From assembly GCF_011008845.1 (NCBI RefSeq), contig NZ_JAAIWM010000002.1, forward strand, positions 62,001 through 126,000: a DNA stretch of 64,000 bases. Direction: 5' to 3'. Below are positions 9,386 through 18,234 of the stretch, one piece after another. The stretch comes from Bacillus mesophilus. GTDB taxonomy: Bacteria; Bacillota; Bacilli; Bacillales; SA4. The position numbers and the translations under genes are program-made. Positions within the stretch are counted from its first letter, which is position 1, and every line of letters starts with the position of its first letter. The notes below the pieces were generated by a model, which saw nothing but the letters and a program-made list of their open reading frames with translations, was not told the DNA's origin and did no database searches.

Positions 9386-10221
9386 TAACTTTTTCCCCCA
9401 TATAAATTAACTAGTTCTTCTTCCTTCATTTTGAAGGAATGTTGTTCTGAAGGGAATTCCATTGTTTTAACTTCTGCAATATACTGAGCAATACTTTGTT
9501 TAATATCTTCATTACTATTTAAGTAGGTTTTAACAAATTTAGGTACTCTTGTCACACCTAGTTTGATCAAATCATGAAAGACAAGAACTTGTCCGTCGGT
9601 CTGATTACCGGCTCCAATTCCAATTGTAGGAATTTTTATATTTAAAGAAATATGTTCAGCAACCTGTTTGGGCACACATTCTAATACAACTGCAAAAGCC
9701 CCTGCTTCCTCACACTTCTTTGCATCATCTAAGAGACGTGCTGCACTTTCAGCATCCTTACCCTGAACAGAATATCCACCTAATACTCCAACAGATTGAG
9801 GCTGAAGGCCTAAATGTGCCATTACAGGAATTCCTGCGTTTGTTAGTAGTCGAATCAGCTCAACAACATCTCCTGCTCCTTCTAGCTTCAGTGCATGAGC
9901 TCCCGATTCCTGAAATATTCTCTTTGCATTTTTTAATGTATCTTCCTTCGAGATATGATAGGACATAAATGGCATATCCGTCACGATAAAGGTATCCTGT
10001 GCTCCACGCTTCACTGCTTTAGTATGATGAATCATATCCTCTACAGTAACAGGAATTGTACTTTCATAACCTAATACCACCATCCCCAAAGAATCTCCAA
10101 CAAGAATTAAGTCAATTCCCGCTTCTTCAGCTAGTTTACCTGTTGGGTAATCATAGGCAGTTAGCATAGCAATTTTCTTTTGTTCTAGCTTCATCTTCAT
10201 AAAATCTCTTGTTTGTTTCAT
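9385..10221 (-). CDS. panB: 3-methyl-2-oxobutanoate hydroxymethyltransferase
   Basis: First step of pantothenate synthesis: transfers a hydroxymethyl group from methylene-tetrahydrofolate to alpha-ketoisovalerate. 278 aa, a TIM barrel. Conserved pieces: [15 protein letters not shown] (metal-binding Asp), [22 protein letters not shown] and [30 protein letters not shown] lies just before the ATG. It is the first gene of panBCD; the leader upstream carries a hairpin and a terminator that could control the operon. Confidence 0.96.
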   Translation of the reverse strand: MKQTRDFMKMKLEQKKIAMLTAYDYPTGKLAEEAGIDLILVGDSLGMVVLGYESTIPVTVEDMIHHTKAVKRGAQDTFIVTDMPFMSYHISKEDTLKNAKRIFQESGAHALKLEGAGDVVELIRLLTNAGIPVMAHLGLQPQSVGVLGGYSVQGKDAESAARLLDDAKKCEEAGAFAVVLECVPKQVAEHISLNIKIPTIGIGAGNQTDGQVLVFHDLIKLGVTRVPKFVKTYLNSNEDIKQSIAQYIAEVKTMEFPSEQHSFKMKEEELVNLYGGKS

Positions 10222-10318
10222 TCATTTTCCTCCTTTTATAGAGGTAATGAATAAACCGATCGAGAATAAATGGATTCGTGATGTTTAGCCACAGATGGCA
10301 TCAATTATCCTTCTAAAA

Positions 10319-10350
10319 GCAAAAAAATCCTTCATTTAGAAAGAAGGATA
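10319..10350 (-). terminator. Attenuator-like terminator in the panB leader
   Basis: ATCCTTC/GAAGGAT stem with a 9-nt loop and seven T on the minus strand. It lies after the leader promoter and about 100 nt before panB. It could end birA read-through, or act as the off-switch of a leader that controls panBCD. A second AGAAGGATAA segment just downstream could also pair with the terminator's first arm. Confidence 0.7.
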
Positions 10351-10450
10351 ATAAACATAGCACTTTTCGGTTTCATTCATCCCTCTGTCCTAGTCGCAAT
10401 GGATCAAGGCAGATTAAGTTTTGGGTAACTATAGTAAACGATAACGATAG

Positions 10451-10481
10451 GTGTAGTTCCTATATTTGGATACTACCCGAG
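10451..10481 (-). ncRNA. Leader hairpin with two bulged adenosines, candidate pan motif
   Basis: The minus-strand RNA folds as GG-GTAGT-(A)-TCC, a 7-nt loop AAATATA, then GGA-ACTAC-(A)-CC. All ten pairs are Watson-Crick, and one A bulges on each strand, on either side of a 5-bp stem. I remember the pan motif, found upstream of panB operons in Firmicutes and others, as a hairpin with two conserved bulged adenosines; position and shape both fit. Only one hairpin is clear here, although tandem copies are reported. A covariance-model search would settle the assignment. Confidence 0.6.
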
Positions 10482-10494
10482 TTCATTATAACAG

Positions 10495-10503
10495 CGAATT
10501 CTT
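10495..10503 (-). promoter_or_regulatory. Extended -10 promoter for the panBCD leader
   Basis: Minus strand TGTTATAAT, a perfect extended -10, just after the birA stop. The -35 region is weak (about 10518-10523). Transcription from here would start near 10488 and include the bulged-A hairpin and the attenuator-like terminator. Confidence 0.55.
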
Positions 10504-10533
10504 ATTTAGGCTATTGTTTAACCTGTATTTTTC

Positions 10534-11514
10534 CTACTTTATCTCTATATCGGCTGAGTGTACATGGTGGATTACACGATTTGCGTCCTCAATGATTAAT
10601 ACACCCTCATCTGTTATACCTTTTGCAAAACCATGGATTTTCCCAGTTAAAGTACTAGCTACTATTTCTTTTCCGATACTAATGGCGTAAGCTTCCCATA
10701 AAAGTTTGATGGGATAAAATCCGGTTTTTAAATAGCTCTCATACAGTTTCTCAAGTTTCTCCAGGATTGTCTGAATTAACTCTGACCGATTGATTTCCTT
10801 GCCAGACTGAATACGAAGTGAAGTGGCTTTATCTTTAATATCATCTGGGAAGTCATCTTCCGTTTGGTTTACGTTGATACCAACTCCGATAATAATTGAA
10901 TTAATCCGGTCCGATTCCGCTTGTAATTCAGTTAGGATCCCAACAGCCTTTTTTCGATCAAAAAGAATATCATTTGGCCATTTAATCTCAGGCTCCAAAT
11001 TGGTTACCTCTTGAATAGCTTGTGCAATACTAACTGCAGCTAACAAAGTTAGTTGTGGGCTTTGAGGTAACGGAATGGCTGGTCTTAAAATGATACTCAT
11101 CCATATTCCTGTATATTTAGGTGAATGCCACGAACGGTCTAATCGACCTCTTCCTGCTACCTGTTCCTCAGCAACAACAATTGTACCTTCATTTGCCCCA
11201 TCATAGGCAAGCTTGTGAGCAATCTTTTGTGTTGATGTTACCGTCTCTTCATAATGGATGTTGCGACCGAGGAATTTTGTCTTTAATCCTAGCTGAATCT
11301 CATTAGAAGTAATTTTTTCAGGTTTGGTAGTAATCCGGTAGCCCTTTCTTCTGATGGCTTCTAATTCATAGCCCTCTTTACGAAGATCTTCAATATGCTT
11401 CCAGACTGCTGTCCTTGAGCACCCTAACACCTCGCTTAACTGTTGACCTGAGACAAACTCACCATTTGCATGGGTAAATACTTCTAGTAGCTTCTCCCTT
11501 AATGCTGATTGCAC
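10534..11514 (-). CDS. birA: Biotin--protein ligase / biotin operon repressor
   Basis: Bifunctional: attaches biotin to carboxylase carrier proteins and, in Bacillus, represses biotin genes. An N-terminal winged helix (GQQLSEVLGCSRTAVWKHIEDL, about residues 20-45) precedes the ligase domain with the biotinyl-AMP loop EEQVAGRGRLDRSWHSP and the KWPNDI motif. The start chosen is GTG at 11514 (MQSALREKLLEVF), which aligns with the B. subtilis start. A longer frame to 11526 has no usable ribosome site. It overlaps the 3' end of cca by 16 bp and ends the ypjD-dapB-mgsA-bsh-cca-birA run. 326 aa. Confidence 0.95.
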   Translation of the reverse strand: MQSALREKLLEVFTHANGEFVSGQQLSEVLGCSRTAVWKHIEDLRKEGYELEAIRRKGYRITTKPEKITSNEIQLGLKTKFLGRNIHYEETVTSTQKIAHKLAYDGANEGTIVVAEEQVAGRGRLDRSWHSPKYTGIWMSIILRPAIPLPQSPQLTLLAAVSIAQAIQEVTNLEPEIKWPNDILFDRKKAVGILTELQAESDRINSIIIGVGINVNQTEDDFPDDIKDKATSLRIQSGKEINRSELIQTILEKLEKLYESYLKTGFYPIKLLWEAYAISIGKEIVASTLTGKIHGFAKGITDEGVLIIEDANRVIHHVHSADIEIK

Positions 11515-12707
11515 GTAATGAGCCACTCCTTTATAGATTCTTTTTTATTAACGAGACTTCCTTTTAAAATTTCATGCTCAAGCCTCGATATTGTTTCACT
11601 TAACCATGGCCCGGGTGATTTACCTAAAATGTTTACGATATCATGACCATTTACAACGAGGTCTGATTTACTATAAATAGGTAATTGATCATATAAATCA
11701 AGTCGATTTATATCCAAAACTTTTTGTTTACCATAAAATAATTTATGGAGTTTCTCTGTAGAAAAAGTAAGCTCTCGACCTAGCTTGTACATCACAAAGT
11801 TTGTCCATCCGGTTCGTTCAATTTCAGCGAGTGCATGGACGATTTTTTCGGCTTCCTTTACTACTTTGGTAGGAAGCTTCCAGCTTTTTAAAAATGCTTC
11901 CACATCATGAACCTTAAGTATTTTACAAACTACACTCCATTTTTCCGTTCTTGACTCTAGTTGCGTATAATCTAGAGATGGCCATCTTTGAAGTACTTGG
12001 GTATAAGAAGCTAAGCTTTCTATACTGCCTGATAATCCTGTTTTCCCCAATAAATGAATAGCAGACTCACAAGAAGCCCCCGATATCATTTTTTCAAGCT
12101 CCATACTGATACGTTCTATTGATATATGTTTTAACAGACTTGCATTCTCCTTAATTGCTAAGAGGGTTTTTTCCTCAACTTTAAAAGAAAGCTGACTATG
12201 AAACCGAAGTGCACGTAGCATTCGTAACGCATCTTCTTTGAATCGCTCGTCAGCAACCCCAACAGTTTGTATCTGTTTTTCTTTGATAGCAGTCTGTCCA
12301 TGGAAAGGATCAAACAATTCTCCATGCCTATTCATTGCAATTGCATTCATTGTAAAATCTCGACGCTGGAGATCTTCCGTTAAAGAGTCTATAAATTGAA
12401 CACTGGAGGGACGTCTGAAGTCTGTGTAATTTTCATCTTTTCGAAATGTTGTAACCTCATAAGGAGTTTCATCATTTAACACAACCACCGTCCCATGCTC
12501 AATACCTACAGGAACCGTTTTGGGAAATATCTTCATCACCTGATCTGGAAGTGCTGACGTGGAAATATCTACATCACCAATTGGGCGGCCCATAATTGAA
12601 TCTCTAATGGCGCCCCCCACAATATATGCTTGATATCCTTCTCTTTCTAATTTGGAGATTAGTTCGATCGGTTTTAAAAAAACATCCTTCAACACAACCA
12701 CATCCAC
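11499..12707 (-). CDS. cca: CCA tRNA nucleotidyltransferase
   Basis: Adds or repairs the 3' CCA of tRNAs without a nucleic acid template. 402 aa, class II. Visible: YIVGGAIRDSIMGRPIGDVDIST with the nucleotidyltransferase GG and DxD motifs, then RRDFTMNAIAMN and the EDALRMLRALRFHSQL helix that reads the incoming base. The start is written as GTG at 12707, overlapping the bshA stop (TAGTG); several further GTG or TTG codons follow within eight residues, so the exact start is uncertain. Confidence 0.94.
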   Translation of the reverse strand: MDVVVLKDVFLKPIELISKLEREGYQAYIVGGAIRDSIMGRPIGDVDISTSALPDQVMKIFPKTVPVGIEHGTVVVLNDETPYEVTTFRKDENYTDFRRPSSVQFIDSLTEDLQRRDFTMNAIAMNRHGELFDPFHGQTAIKEKQIQTVGVADERFKEDALRMLRALRFHSQLSFKVEEKTLLAIKENASLLKHISIERISMELEKMISGASCESAIHLLGKTGLSGSIESLASYTQVLQRWPSLDYTQLESRTEKWSVVCKILKVHDVEAFLKSWKLPTKVVKEAEKIVHALAEIERTGWTNFVMYKLGRELTFSTEKLHKLFYGKQKVLDINRLDLYDQLPIYSKSDLVVNGHDIVNILGKSPGPWLSETISRLEHEILKGSLVNKKESIKEWLITCNQH

Positions 12708-13834
12708 TAGTTTCTTAAAGTATGATAATATATTTCTTCATATTGCTGAACGATTTTACTTGAACTAAAAGCCTCACGTACTCGTCTCATCGCAACTTCA
12801 GCCATTTTTTCATGAAGGGTAGAATCTATTAAAAGTGAGATTGCTTTATCACTAACCATATCAACATCTCCCAGATCACTTAAGAACCCATTTTCTCCAT
12901 CTATAATGACCTCTGGAATACCGCCAATTTTTGTCCCAATACAGGGGACTCCACATGCCATGGCTTCTAATAAAACTAACCCAAAGCTTTCCTTTTCTGA
13001 GAGCAATAGCTTGAGATCGCTCATAGAATATAAGTCTTCAAGCTTATCTTGTTTTCCTAGAAAGAGAACTTGGTCCTGCAAACCCTTCTCTTTTACTAAT
13101 CGATTGACCACCGTTAGTTCTGGCCCATCTCCTACCAAGAGTAACTTTGATGGAATATGTTTTTGAATTTTTTCAAATGCCCTAATCACGTCTGGTACCC
13201 TTTTCACTGCCCTAAAATTAGAAGTATGTATAATAACTTTTTCATGGGGTGATATGCCGTATGCACTTTTCAATGATGAGGCATCTTTGCGACGATAAAT
13301 CCGCTCATCAACAAAATTATAGATAGCTGTAATATGTTTATCTGGCTCTAGCATTTCATATGTTTGCGCGATTAATGACTCAGATACTGCAGTAACGGCA
13401 TCTGATTGTTCTATTCCAAACCTAATTAAATCACTCATCGATGGATCATATCCTAAGACAGTTACATCTGTTCCATGTAGTGTAGTAACAATTTTGACAT
13501 CTCGTTTTGCCATTTGCTTGGCTAGTACAGCACAGACAGCGTGTGGGACTGCGTAATGTACGTGAAGTAAGTCTAGTTCCTCCCTATCTATAACTTCTGC
13601 CATCTTACTAGCTAGAGCTAAATCATAGGGCGGATATTGAAACACTGAATAATGATTAACCTGAACTTCGTGATAATATATATTACAATACACCTTGTTT
13701 AGTCGAAATGGTAGACTAGACGAAATAAAATGAATTTCATGTCCTTTTTCTGCTAATAGTTTCCCCAGCTCTGTTGCAATAACACCAGATCCTCCAACTG
13801 TTGGATAACAAGTAATCCCTATTTTTAACTTCAT
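12707..13834 (-). CDS. bshA: Bacillithiol glycosyltransferase (GlcNAc-malate synthase)
   Basis: First step of bacillithiol synthesis: joins N-acetylglucosamine from UDP-GlcNAc to L-malate. 375 aa, GT-B fold, GT4 family. N-terminal [40 protein letters not shown], and the C-terminal sugar-nucleotide motif [19 protein letters not shown] with the EX7E pattern. It directly precedes cca and follows bshB1, sharing one base with the latter. The pair makes the low-molecular-weight thiol that replaces glutathione in this lineage. Confidence 0.94.
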   Translation of the reverse strand: MKLKIGITCYPTVGGSGVIATELGKLLAEKGHEIHFISSSLPFRLNKVYCNIYYHEVQVNHYSVFQYPPYDLALASKMAEVIDREELDLLHVHYAVPHAVCAVLAKQMAKRDVKIVTTLHGTDVTVLGYDPSMSDLIRFGIEQSDAVTAVSESLIAQTYEMLEPDKHITAIYNFVDERIYRRKDASSLKSAYGISPHEKVIIHTSNFRAVKRVPDVIRAFEKIQKHIPSKLLLVGDGPELTVVNRLVKEKGLQDQVLFLGKQDKLEDLYSMSDLKLLLSEKESFGLVLLEAMACGVPCIGTKIGGIPEVIIDGENGFLSDLGDVDMVSDKAISLLIDSTLHEKMAEVAMRRVREAFSSSKIVQQYEEIYYHTLRN

Positions 13835-14547
13835 TACTTCTCCCCTAACAAACCATCTCCCATAAGGATTGGTTTCTTACTTATAAAGCCTTCTGCATAC
13901 CCTACCCCTACTTCTTGACCAAACAACCTCTCTCTACTCACTACTGTCTCTATATAGCCATTAACTAATGGTGTATCTACACTATCAGACTTTTTAACAA
14001 ATTGACTTGCATAGGCTTTAAGACTTTCTATTTTTATATCCATTGTATTCGTTATATCAATCATAAATGTAGGTGTATGGTACCCATTAATAAAATAATA
14101 AAATAAGTTCGTGCTTTTATGAGCTGGCAAACCATCTTCAACTTCATAATTTTTAATTCCTGCTGAGAATATAGCCTCTTCTACAAGGGAAGCACATCGC
14201 CCATGATCCGGATGTCGATCAACTTCATAAGGTACAAATATAGTGGTAGGACGATACTTTCGAATAATATAGGCAATCTTTCTAATATACTCCTGTGATG
14301 GAAAGAGACCACGATCAGGTAGCTGAAGATTATCTCTAGACATTATACCTAATAATTCACCTGCTCGTTTTGCCTCTTCATAGCGTAATGTAACTGTTCC
14401 ATTTGATGATAGTTCTGCTTCAGTAAGATCACAAATGCCTATTTTGAAGCCTATTTTAGTATATTTAGCGATGGTGCCACCCATTCCAATTTCCACATCA
14501 TCTGCATGAGCTCCAAATGCTAAAATATCCAGTTTATTATTTCTCAT
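13834..14547 (-). CDS. bshB1: Bacillithiol deacetylase BshB1
   Basis: Zinc-dependent N-deacetylase (LmbE/PIG-L family) that removes acetate from GlcNAc-malate. 237 aa. The metal site shows as [15 protein letters not shown] (AHADD near residue 12) and a later HPDHGRC (DRHPDHGR, about residue 114). It overlaps both neighbours by one base (mgsA upstream, bshA downstream), so the three are translationally coupled. The second B. subtilis deacetylase, BshB2, is not in this window. Confidence 0.94.
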   Translation of the reverse strand: MRNNKLDILAFGAHADDVEIGMGGTIAKYTKIGFKIGICDLTEAELSSNGTVTLRYEEAKRAGELLGIMSRDNLQLPDRGLFPSQEYIRKIAYIIRKYRPTTIFVPYEVDRHPDHGRCASLVEEAIFSAGIKNYEVEDGLPAHKSTNLFYYFINGYHTPTFMIDITNTMDIKIESLKAYASQFVKKSDSVDTPLVNGYIETVVSRERLFGQEVGVGYAEGFISKKPILMGDGLLGEK

Positions 14548-14951
14548 TATGATTGGTCATGAACGATTTTCCTCCAGGTAAAATCGCCCCTTTCTAATCC
14601 ATGAATTAAGATTTCAGCTGTACCCATATTAGTCGCAAGTGGAATGTTGTAGACGTCACATAGTCTAACAAGAGCCGTTATATCTGGCTCATGTGACTGT
14701 GCAGTTAAAGGGTCTCTAAAAAAGAAGACCGCATCCATCTCATTTTTAGCTATAAGAGACCCGATTTCCTGATCTCCACCTAGAGGACCTGATTTAAATC
14801 TAGTAATGGTTAAACCAGTCGCTTCCATTATTTTTAATCCAGTCGTTCCAGTCGCAAAAAGCTCATGTTTCTCGAATATCCCTCTATAGGCGATTGAAAA
14901 GTCAACAAGGTCCTGTTTCTTCTTATCATGAGCGATTAAAGCAATCTTCAT
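14547..14951 (-). CDS. mgsA: Methylglyoxal synthase
   Basis: Converts dihydroxyacetone phosphate to methylglyoxal and phosphate, a bypass of lower glycolysis. 134 aa, typical. Conserved: [39 protein letters not shown] (phosphate binding and catalytic Asp), [15 protein letters not shown] and [16 protein letters not shown]. It lies 10 bp after dapB. Bacillithiol made by the next two genes takes part in methylglyoxal detoxification in B. subtilis, which may explain the arrangement. Confidence 0.95.
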   Translation of the reverse strand: MKIALIAHDKKKQDLVDFSIAYRGIFEKHELFATGTTGLKIMEATGLTITRFKSGPLGGDQEIGSLIAKNEMDAVFFFRDPLTAQSHEPDITALVRLCDVYNIPLATNMGTAEILIHGLERGDFTWRKIVHDQS

Positions 14952-14961
14952 AAATTCCCCT

Positions 14962-15762
14962 CTATTCCATTATGTTTTCTAATCCATATACTAATAAGTC
15001 AATTTTCATGACTGTATCAATTGCTAATTTAACACCTGACATAAATGATGCTCTATTATAAGAGTCATGACGGATTGTTAACGTTTGTCCATCTCCACCA
15101 AACAATACCTCTTGATGAGCAATTAAACCAGGTAATCTTACACTATGTAGTCTGATTCCCTCAAAATCTGCTCCTCTTGCCCCTATGATATGTTCCTTTT
15201 CATCAGGATGACCTTGTTTCTTTTGCTCTCTTACTTCAGCAATCATTTCCGCTGTTTTAATCCCCGTTCCACTAGGCGCATCTAACTTCTGATTGTGATG
15301 TAATTCGATAATTTCCACATCTTGAAAATACTTCGCAGCCATCTGTGAGAATTTCATCATTAACACAGCACCTATCGCAAAGTTGGGAGCTATAATGGCA
15401 CCCAATTGTTTTTGTTGTGCAAGCCCTTGAAGTTCATCCAAATCCTGGGCCGTAAACCCAGTCGTTCCAACAACAGGTCGAATTCCATAATCTAGAGCAA
15501 TCCTTGTGTGTCTTCTACCAATCTCTGGTGTTGTTAAATCTAAAAGTACATCAGGTTGTACTTCCTGAAAGCAAGCTTCAATGTCTTCAAAGATTGGTGC
15601 CTCTAAAGGAGGTAATCCTTCAATATCTGAAATAAGCTTTCCACCATTTACTCGATCAACAGCACCAACTAATGTAAAGTGTTCGGTATTATGTATTAGT
15701 TCTAATGCTTCTTTCCCCATTCTTCCACGAGGTCCTGCAATGACGATTTTGATTTGTTCCAT
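14962..15762 (-). CDS. dapB: 4-hydroxy-tetrahydrodipicolinate reductase
   Basis: NAD(P)H-dependent step of the diaminopimelate/lysine pathway, which also supplies spore dipicolinate. 266 aa. An N-terminal Rossmann motif ([15 protein letters not shown]) is followed by the conserved substrate segment [16 protein letters not shown] with the catalytic His and Lys. It lies 14 bp after ypjD. No lysine riboswitch is visible ahead of it. Confidence 0.95.
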   Translation of the reverse strand: MEQIKIVIAGPRGRMGKEALELIHNTEHFTLVGAVDRVNGGKLISDIEGLPPLEAPIFEDIEACFQEVQPDVLLDLTTPEIGRRHTRIALDYGIRPVVGTTGFTAQDLDELQGLAQQKQLGAIIAPNFAIGAVLMMKFSQMAAKYFQDVEIIELHHNQKLDAPSGTGIKTAEMIAEVREQKKQGHPDEKEHIIGARGADFEGIRLHSVRLPGLIAHQEVLFGGDGQTLTIRHDSYNRASFMSGVKLAIDTVMKIDLLVYGLENIME

Positions 15763-15776
15763 GTATGCTACAACTC

Positions 15777-16103
15777 CTATAATTCTTTTTTAGTCCAACG
15801 ATCCTTATCACGTGTATTAAACTTCTCCATTACGAGATTATGTGATTCTTCTAAATCAATATGTAATGAGTTAGCAAGACAAGTCAATACAAATAGCATA
15901 TCTCCAATTTCTTGCTCCATTGATTTTTCTTCTTCTGAAGATTTTTTAGGTTTCTCTCCATAATAATGATTTACTTCACGAGCTAACTCACCCAGTTCTT
16001 CTGTTAAGCGGGCAATCATTGCTAAAGGGCTAAAATAGCCTTCTTTAAACTGTCCTATATAGTCATCCACTTCTTTTTGTATCTCTTGTAATGTTTTACT
16101 CAT
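15777..16103 (-). CDS. ypjD: MazG-type nucleotide pyrophosphohydrolase YpjD
   Basis: 108 aa, all-alpha NTP-PPase superfamily. The metal site shows as [13 protein letters not shown] (EExxE) and [17 protein letters not shown] (ExxD). Such small MazG proteins hydrolyse non-canonical or excess NTPs; the substrate is not known to me. It is the first gene of the ypjD-dapB-mgsA-bshB1-bshA-cca-birA run and has a good promoter, divergent from ypjC. Confidence 0.88.
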   Translation of the reverse strand: MSKTLQEIQKEVDDYIGQFKEGYFSPLAMIARLTEELGELAREVNHYYGEKPKKSSEEEKSMEQEIGDMLFVLTCLANSLHIDLEESHNLVMEKFNTRDKDRWTKKEL

Positions 16104-16130
16104 ACGTTCACCTCATAATTTTCTTCTTCC

Positions 16131-16159
16131 ATGTTAGCTAAAACCATGCGTTTTGACAA
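16131..16159 (-). promoter_or_regulatory. Sigma-A-type promoter of the ypjD-dapB-birA operon
   Basis: Minus strand TTGTCA (16154-16159), a 17-nt spacer and TAACAT (16131-16136), about 30 nt before the ypjD start. Good match in sequence and spacing. Confidence 0.7.
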
Positions 16160-16182
16160 ATATTAAAATCTGAAAGATATAA

Positions 16183-16211
16183 TTGCCCTTCTTTACAGCT
16201 TAGTCTATAAT
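16183..16211 (+). promoter_or_regulatory. Sigma-A-type promoter of ypjC
   Basis: TTGCCC (16183-16188), a 17-nt spacer and TATAAT (16206-16211), 39 nt before the ypjC ATG. It is divergent from the ypjD promoter, with 23 bp between the two -35 boxes. Confidence 0.65.
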
Positions 16212-16249
16212 TTGTAACGAATTGGAAAAATTGATATTGGAGGCTTTTC

Positions 16250-17122
16250 ATGTTTGGACAAATTAAAATAATTAACATATTCTTTATACTTCTTGGTGCT
16301 GCCATTTTTTCTTTTGGCCTAGTAAATTTTAATATGTACTATCATTTAGCTGAAGGTGGATTTACTGGAATCACATTACTTCTTTATTTTCTATTTGATT
16401 TCAACCCAGCTATTTCTAATATTATCCTAAATATACCTCTATTCTTCATTGGATGGAAAATTTTAGGGCGGACTTCTTTTATTTATACACTAATTGGAAC
16501 ATTTAGTGTGTCAGGATACTTATGGATCTTTCAGAAGTACCCTGTTAGCTTTCAGCTTGAAAACGATATGACATTAGTAGCCTTATTTGCTGGTGTTTTT
16601 CTCGGTGTAGGTTTGGGTATCATCTTCCGCTTCGGTGGTACAACCGGAGGAGTAGATATCATTGCTCGTCTTTCTTATAAATATATTGGATGGAGCATGG
16701 GAAAAACGATGTTTCTGTTCGACTTATGTATTATTGCCCTCTCCGTAATTACTTATCTTTCCTATCGACAAGGAATGTATACACTTGTAGCCGTCTTTAT
16801 TGGAGCAAAGGTGATTGACTTTATGCAAGAAGGTGCCTACTCCGCTAAAGGCGCTACCATTATATCACAGAAAAATAATGAAATAGCCGAAAAAATCCTA
16901 AAAGATATGGAACGAGGCGTTACCATCCTTAGAGGGCAAGGGTCATTTACACGACAAGATACAGAAGTATTGTATTGTGTAGTAGGCAGAAATGAAATCG
17001 TCAAGCTTAAAAATATTATCAACTTTGTAGATCCACATGCCTTCGTCGCCGTATCTGACGTTCGCGACGTAATGGGCGAAGGCTTTACATTAGACGAAAA
17101 CAAAAAACCATTAAGGGAATAA
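16250..17122 (+). CDS. ypjC: YitT-family membrane protein (DUF2179) YpjC
   Basis: 290 aa. Five or six hydrophobic segments fill residues about 10-180 (IFFILLGAAIFSFGLVNF, FAGVFLGVGLGIIFRFGGTTGG and others), followed by a soluble C-terminal DUF2179 domain (GAYSAKGATIISQKN, ERGVTILRGQGSF, DPHAFVAVSDVRDVMGEGF). The FGGTTGGVDI motif is typical of YitT proteins. The transported substrate is unknown. The strong ribosome site is TGGAGG. It is one of only three plus-strand genes here. Its TAA stop coincides with the first bases of repeat copy B. Confidence 0.9.
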   Translation: MFGQIKIINIFFILLGAAIFSFGLVNFNMYYHLAEGGFTGITLLLYFLFDFNPAISNIILNIPLFFIGWKILGRTSFIYTLIGTFSVSGYLWIFQKYPVSFQLENDMTLVALFAGVFLGVGLGIIFRFGGTTGGVDIIARLSYKYIGWSMGKTMFLFDLCIIALSVITYLSYRQGMYTLVAVFIGAKVIDFMQEGAYSAKGATIISQKNNEIAEKILKDMERGVTILRGQGSFTRQDTEVLYCVVGRNEIVKLKNIINFVDPHAFVAVSDVRDVMGEGFTLDENKKPLRE

Positions 17123-17312
17123 GAAAAGCTCTAGCACCCCTAGTAATGAAGACAGGCTAAAACCGCAACGTCCTGTTGCAACGCCTGTCTGACCTACATC
17201 CTGTAGGCCTCCGACAAGCAAAGGTTCCTACGTGAAAAAAAGGGTGCTCTTTCCCTTTTATTCGCGTAGGGTTATTTGACCTCGAGGGGCTGGGTGCTAG
17301 AGCTAGACATAA
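17118..17312 (+). repeat. Family 1 modular palindromic repeat, copy B
   Basis: Closing stem AGCTCTAGCACCC/GGGTGCTAGAGCT is a perfect 13 bp, with A-T where copy A has G-C. It contains the shared module (17151-17208: stems GACAGGC/GCCTGTC and GCAAC/GTTGC, loop GTCCT, then CCTACA/TGTAGG), the marker GACAAGCAAAGGTTCC, and a long hairpin starting TACGTGAA and closing TTCGCGTA. It ends with the family tail GACCTCGAGGGGCTGGG. Confidence 0.85.
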
Positions 17313-17317
17313 TATAA

Positions 17318-17449
17318 AACCTCTAGCACCCCCTAGTATGAAGACAGGCTAAGAACGCAACGTCCTGTTGCAACGCCTGTCTGACCTGCTTCCTGCAGGC
17401 CTCCGACAAGCAAATGTTCCTACGTGTACGTGAAAAAATGGTGGCCACA
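17318..17449 (+). repeat. Family 1 repeat, copy C, 3'-truncated, in tandem with copy B
   Basis: Starts CCTCTAGCACCCC like copy B and carries the module at 17343-17399, the marker GACAAGCAAATGTTCC, and the first arm of the long hairpin (TACGTG, doubled to TACGTGTACGTG). It then breaks off at the terminator of the neighbouring protease gene. The second arm and the family tail are missing. Confidence 0.8.
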
Positions 17450-17450
17450 C

Positions 17451-17487
17451 ACAAAAAATCCTACTTGATTTTTAATCAAGTAGGATT
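17451..17487 (-). terminator. Terminator of the YugP-type protease gene
   Basis: ATCCTACTTGATT and its complement form a 12-13-bp stem with a 4-nt loop, followed on the minus strand by six T. Strong, and only 10 bp after the stop. Confidence 0.9.
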
Positions 17488-17497
17488 TCCTTTATTA

Positions 17498-18175
17498 TTA
17501 ATCTTCGCTTTGCATACCTGTGTAGATTAAAACTAAACGTACTAGTTCTAAAACTGCAACTAGGGCAGCAGCCACATAAGTTAATGCAGCAGCGTTTAAT
17601 ACTTTACGAGTTTCACGTTCTTCATCATTACGAATAATTCCTGCTGATACAATTTCATTCATTGCGCGATTTGATGCATCAAACTCAACTGGTAACGTAA
17701 CAATCTGGAATACAACTGCAGCAGCCATGAAAACAATACCTAGTAACACTAGACCACTCATACTTGCAAAGAAACCAACTAGGATTAAAATCCAAGAGAA
17801 GTTAGATCCAATATTAGCTACAGGTACTAATGCGTGACGGAAGCGTAAAAATGCATAATCTTGTGCATCCTGCATTGCGTGACCAACTTCATGGGCAGCT
17901 ACTGCTGCACCTGCAATGGAGTTTCCATGATAGTTATTTGTAGATAATCGAACTGTCTTTGAACGCGGATCATAGTGATCAGATAATGTACCAGGAGTTT
18001 CTTCAATACCTACATTATACAGCCCATTATCATCTAATATTTTTCTTGCTACTTGAGCACCTGTCATACCAGAAGACGCTGCTACTTTAGAATATTTTTT
18101 GTAAGCACTTTTTACTTTCATTTGAGCCCAAAGTGGAATAATAATAATTAAAGCGAAGTAAATGATAAATCCCAT
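17498..18175 (-). CDS. YugP-family neutral zinc metallopeptidase (membrane)
   Basis: 225 aa with the zinc-protease motif HEVGH in AAHEVGHAMQDAQDY (about residue 98). Hydrophobic segments sit at the N-terminus (IIYFALIIIIPLWAQ), in the middle (ILILVGFFASMSGLVLLGIVF) and at the C-terminus. Length and motifs match Bacillus YugP. The start is moved to ATG 18175, which has GGAGGATG upstream; a longer frame to 18190 has no such site. It is a single gene between ypjB and a strong terminator. As I remember it, B. subtilis yugP lies elsewhere, so this placement is a local difference. The natural substrate is unknown. Confidence 0.88.
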   Translation of the reverse strand: MGFIIYFALIIIIPLWAQMKVKSAYKKYSKVAASSGMTGAQVARKILDDNGLYNVGIEETPGTLSDHYDPRSKTVRLSTNNYHGNSIAGAAVAAHEVGHAMQDAQDYAFLRFRHALVPVANIGSNFSWILILVGFFASMSGLVLLGIVFMAAAVVFQIVTLPVEFDASNRAMNEIVSAGIIRNDEERETRKVLNAAALTYVAAALVAVLELVRLVLIYTGMQSED

Positions 18176-18234
18176 TGTTTCATCCTCCATACAACTTTAT
18201 ACTACTCTAATTGTAAGCAAGACTAAAGGTAGTG

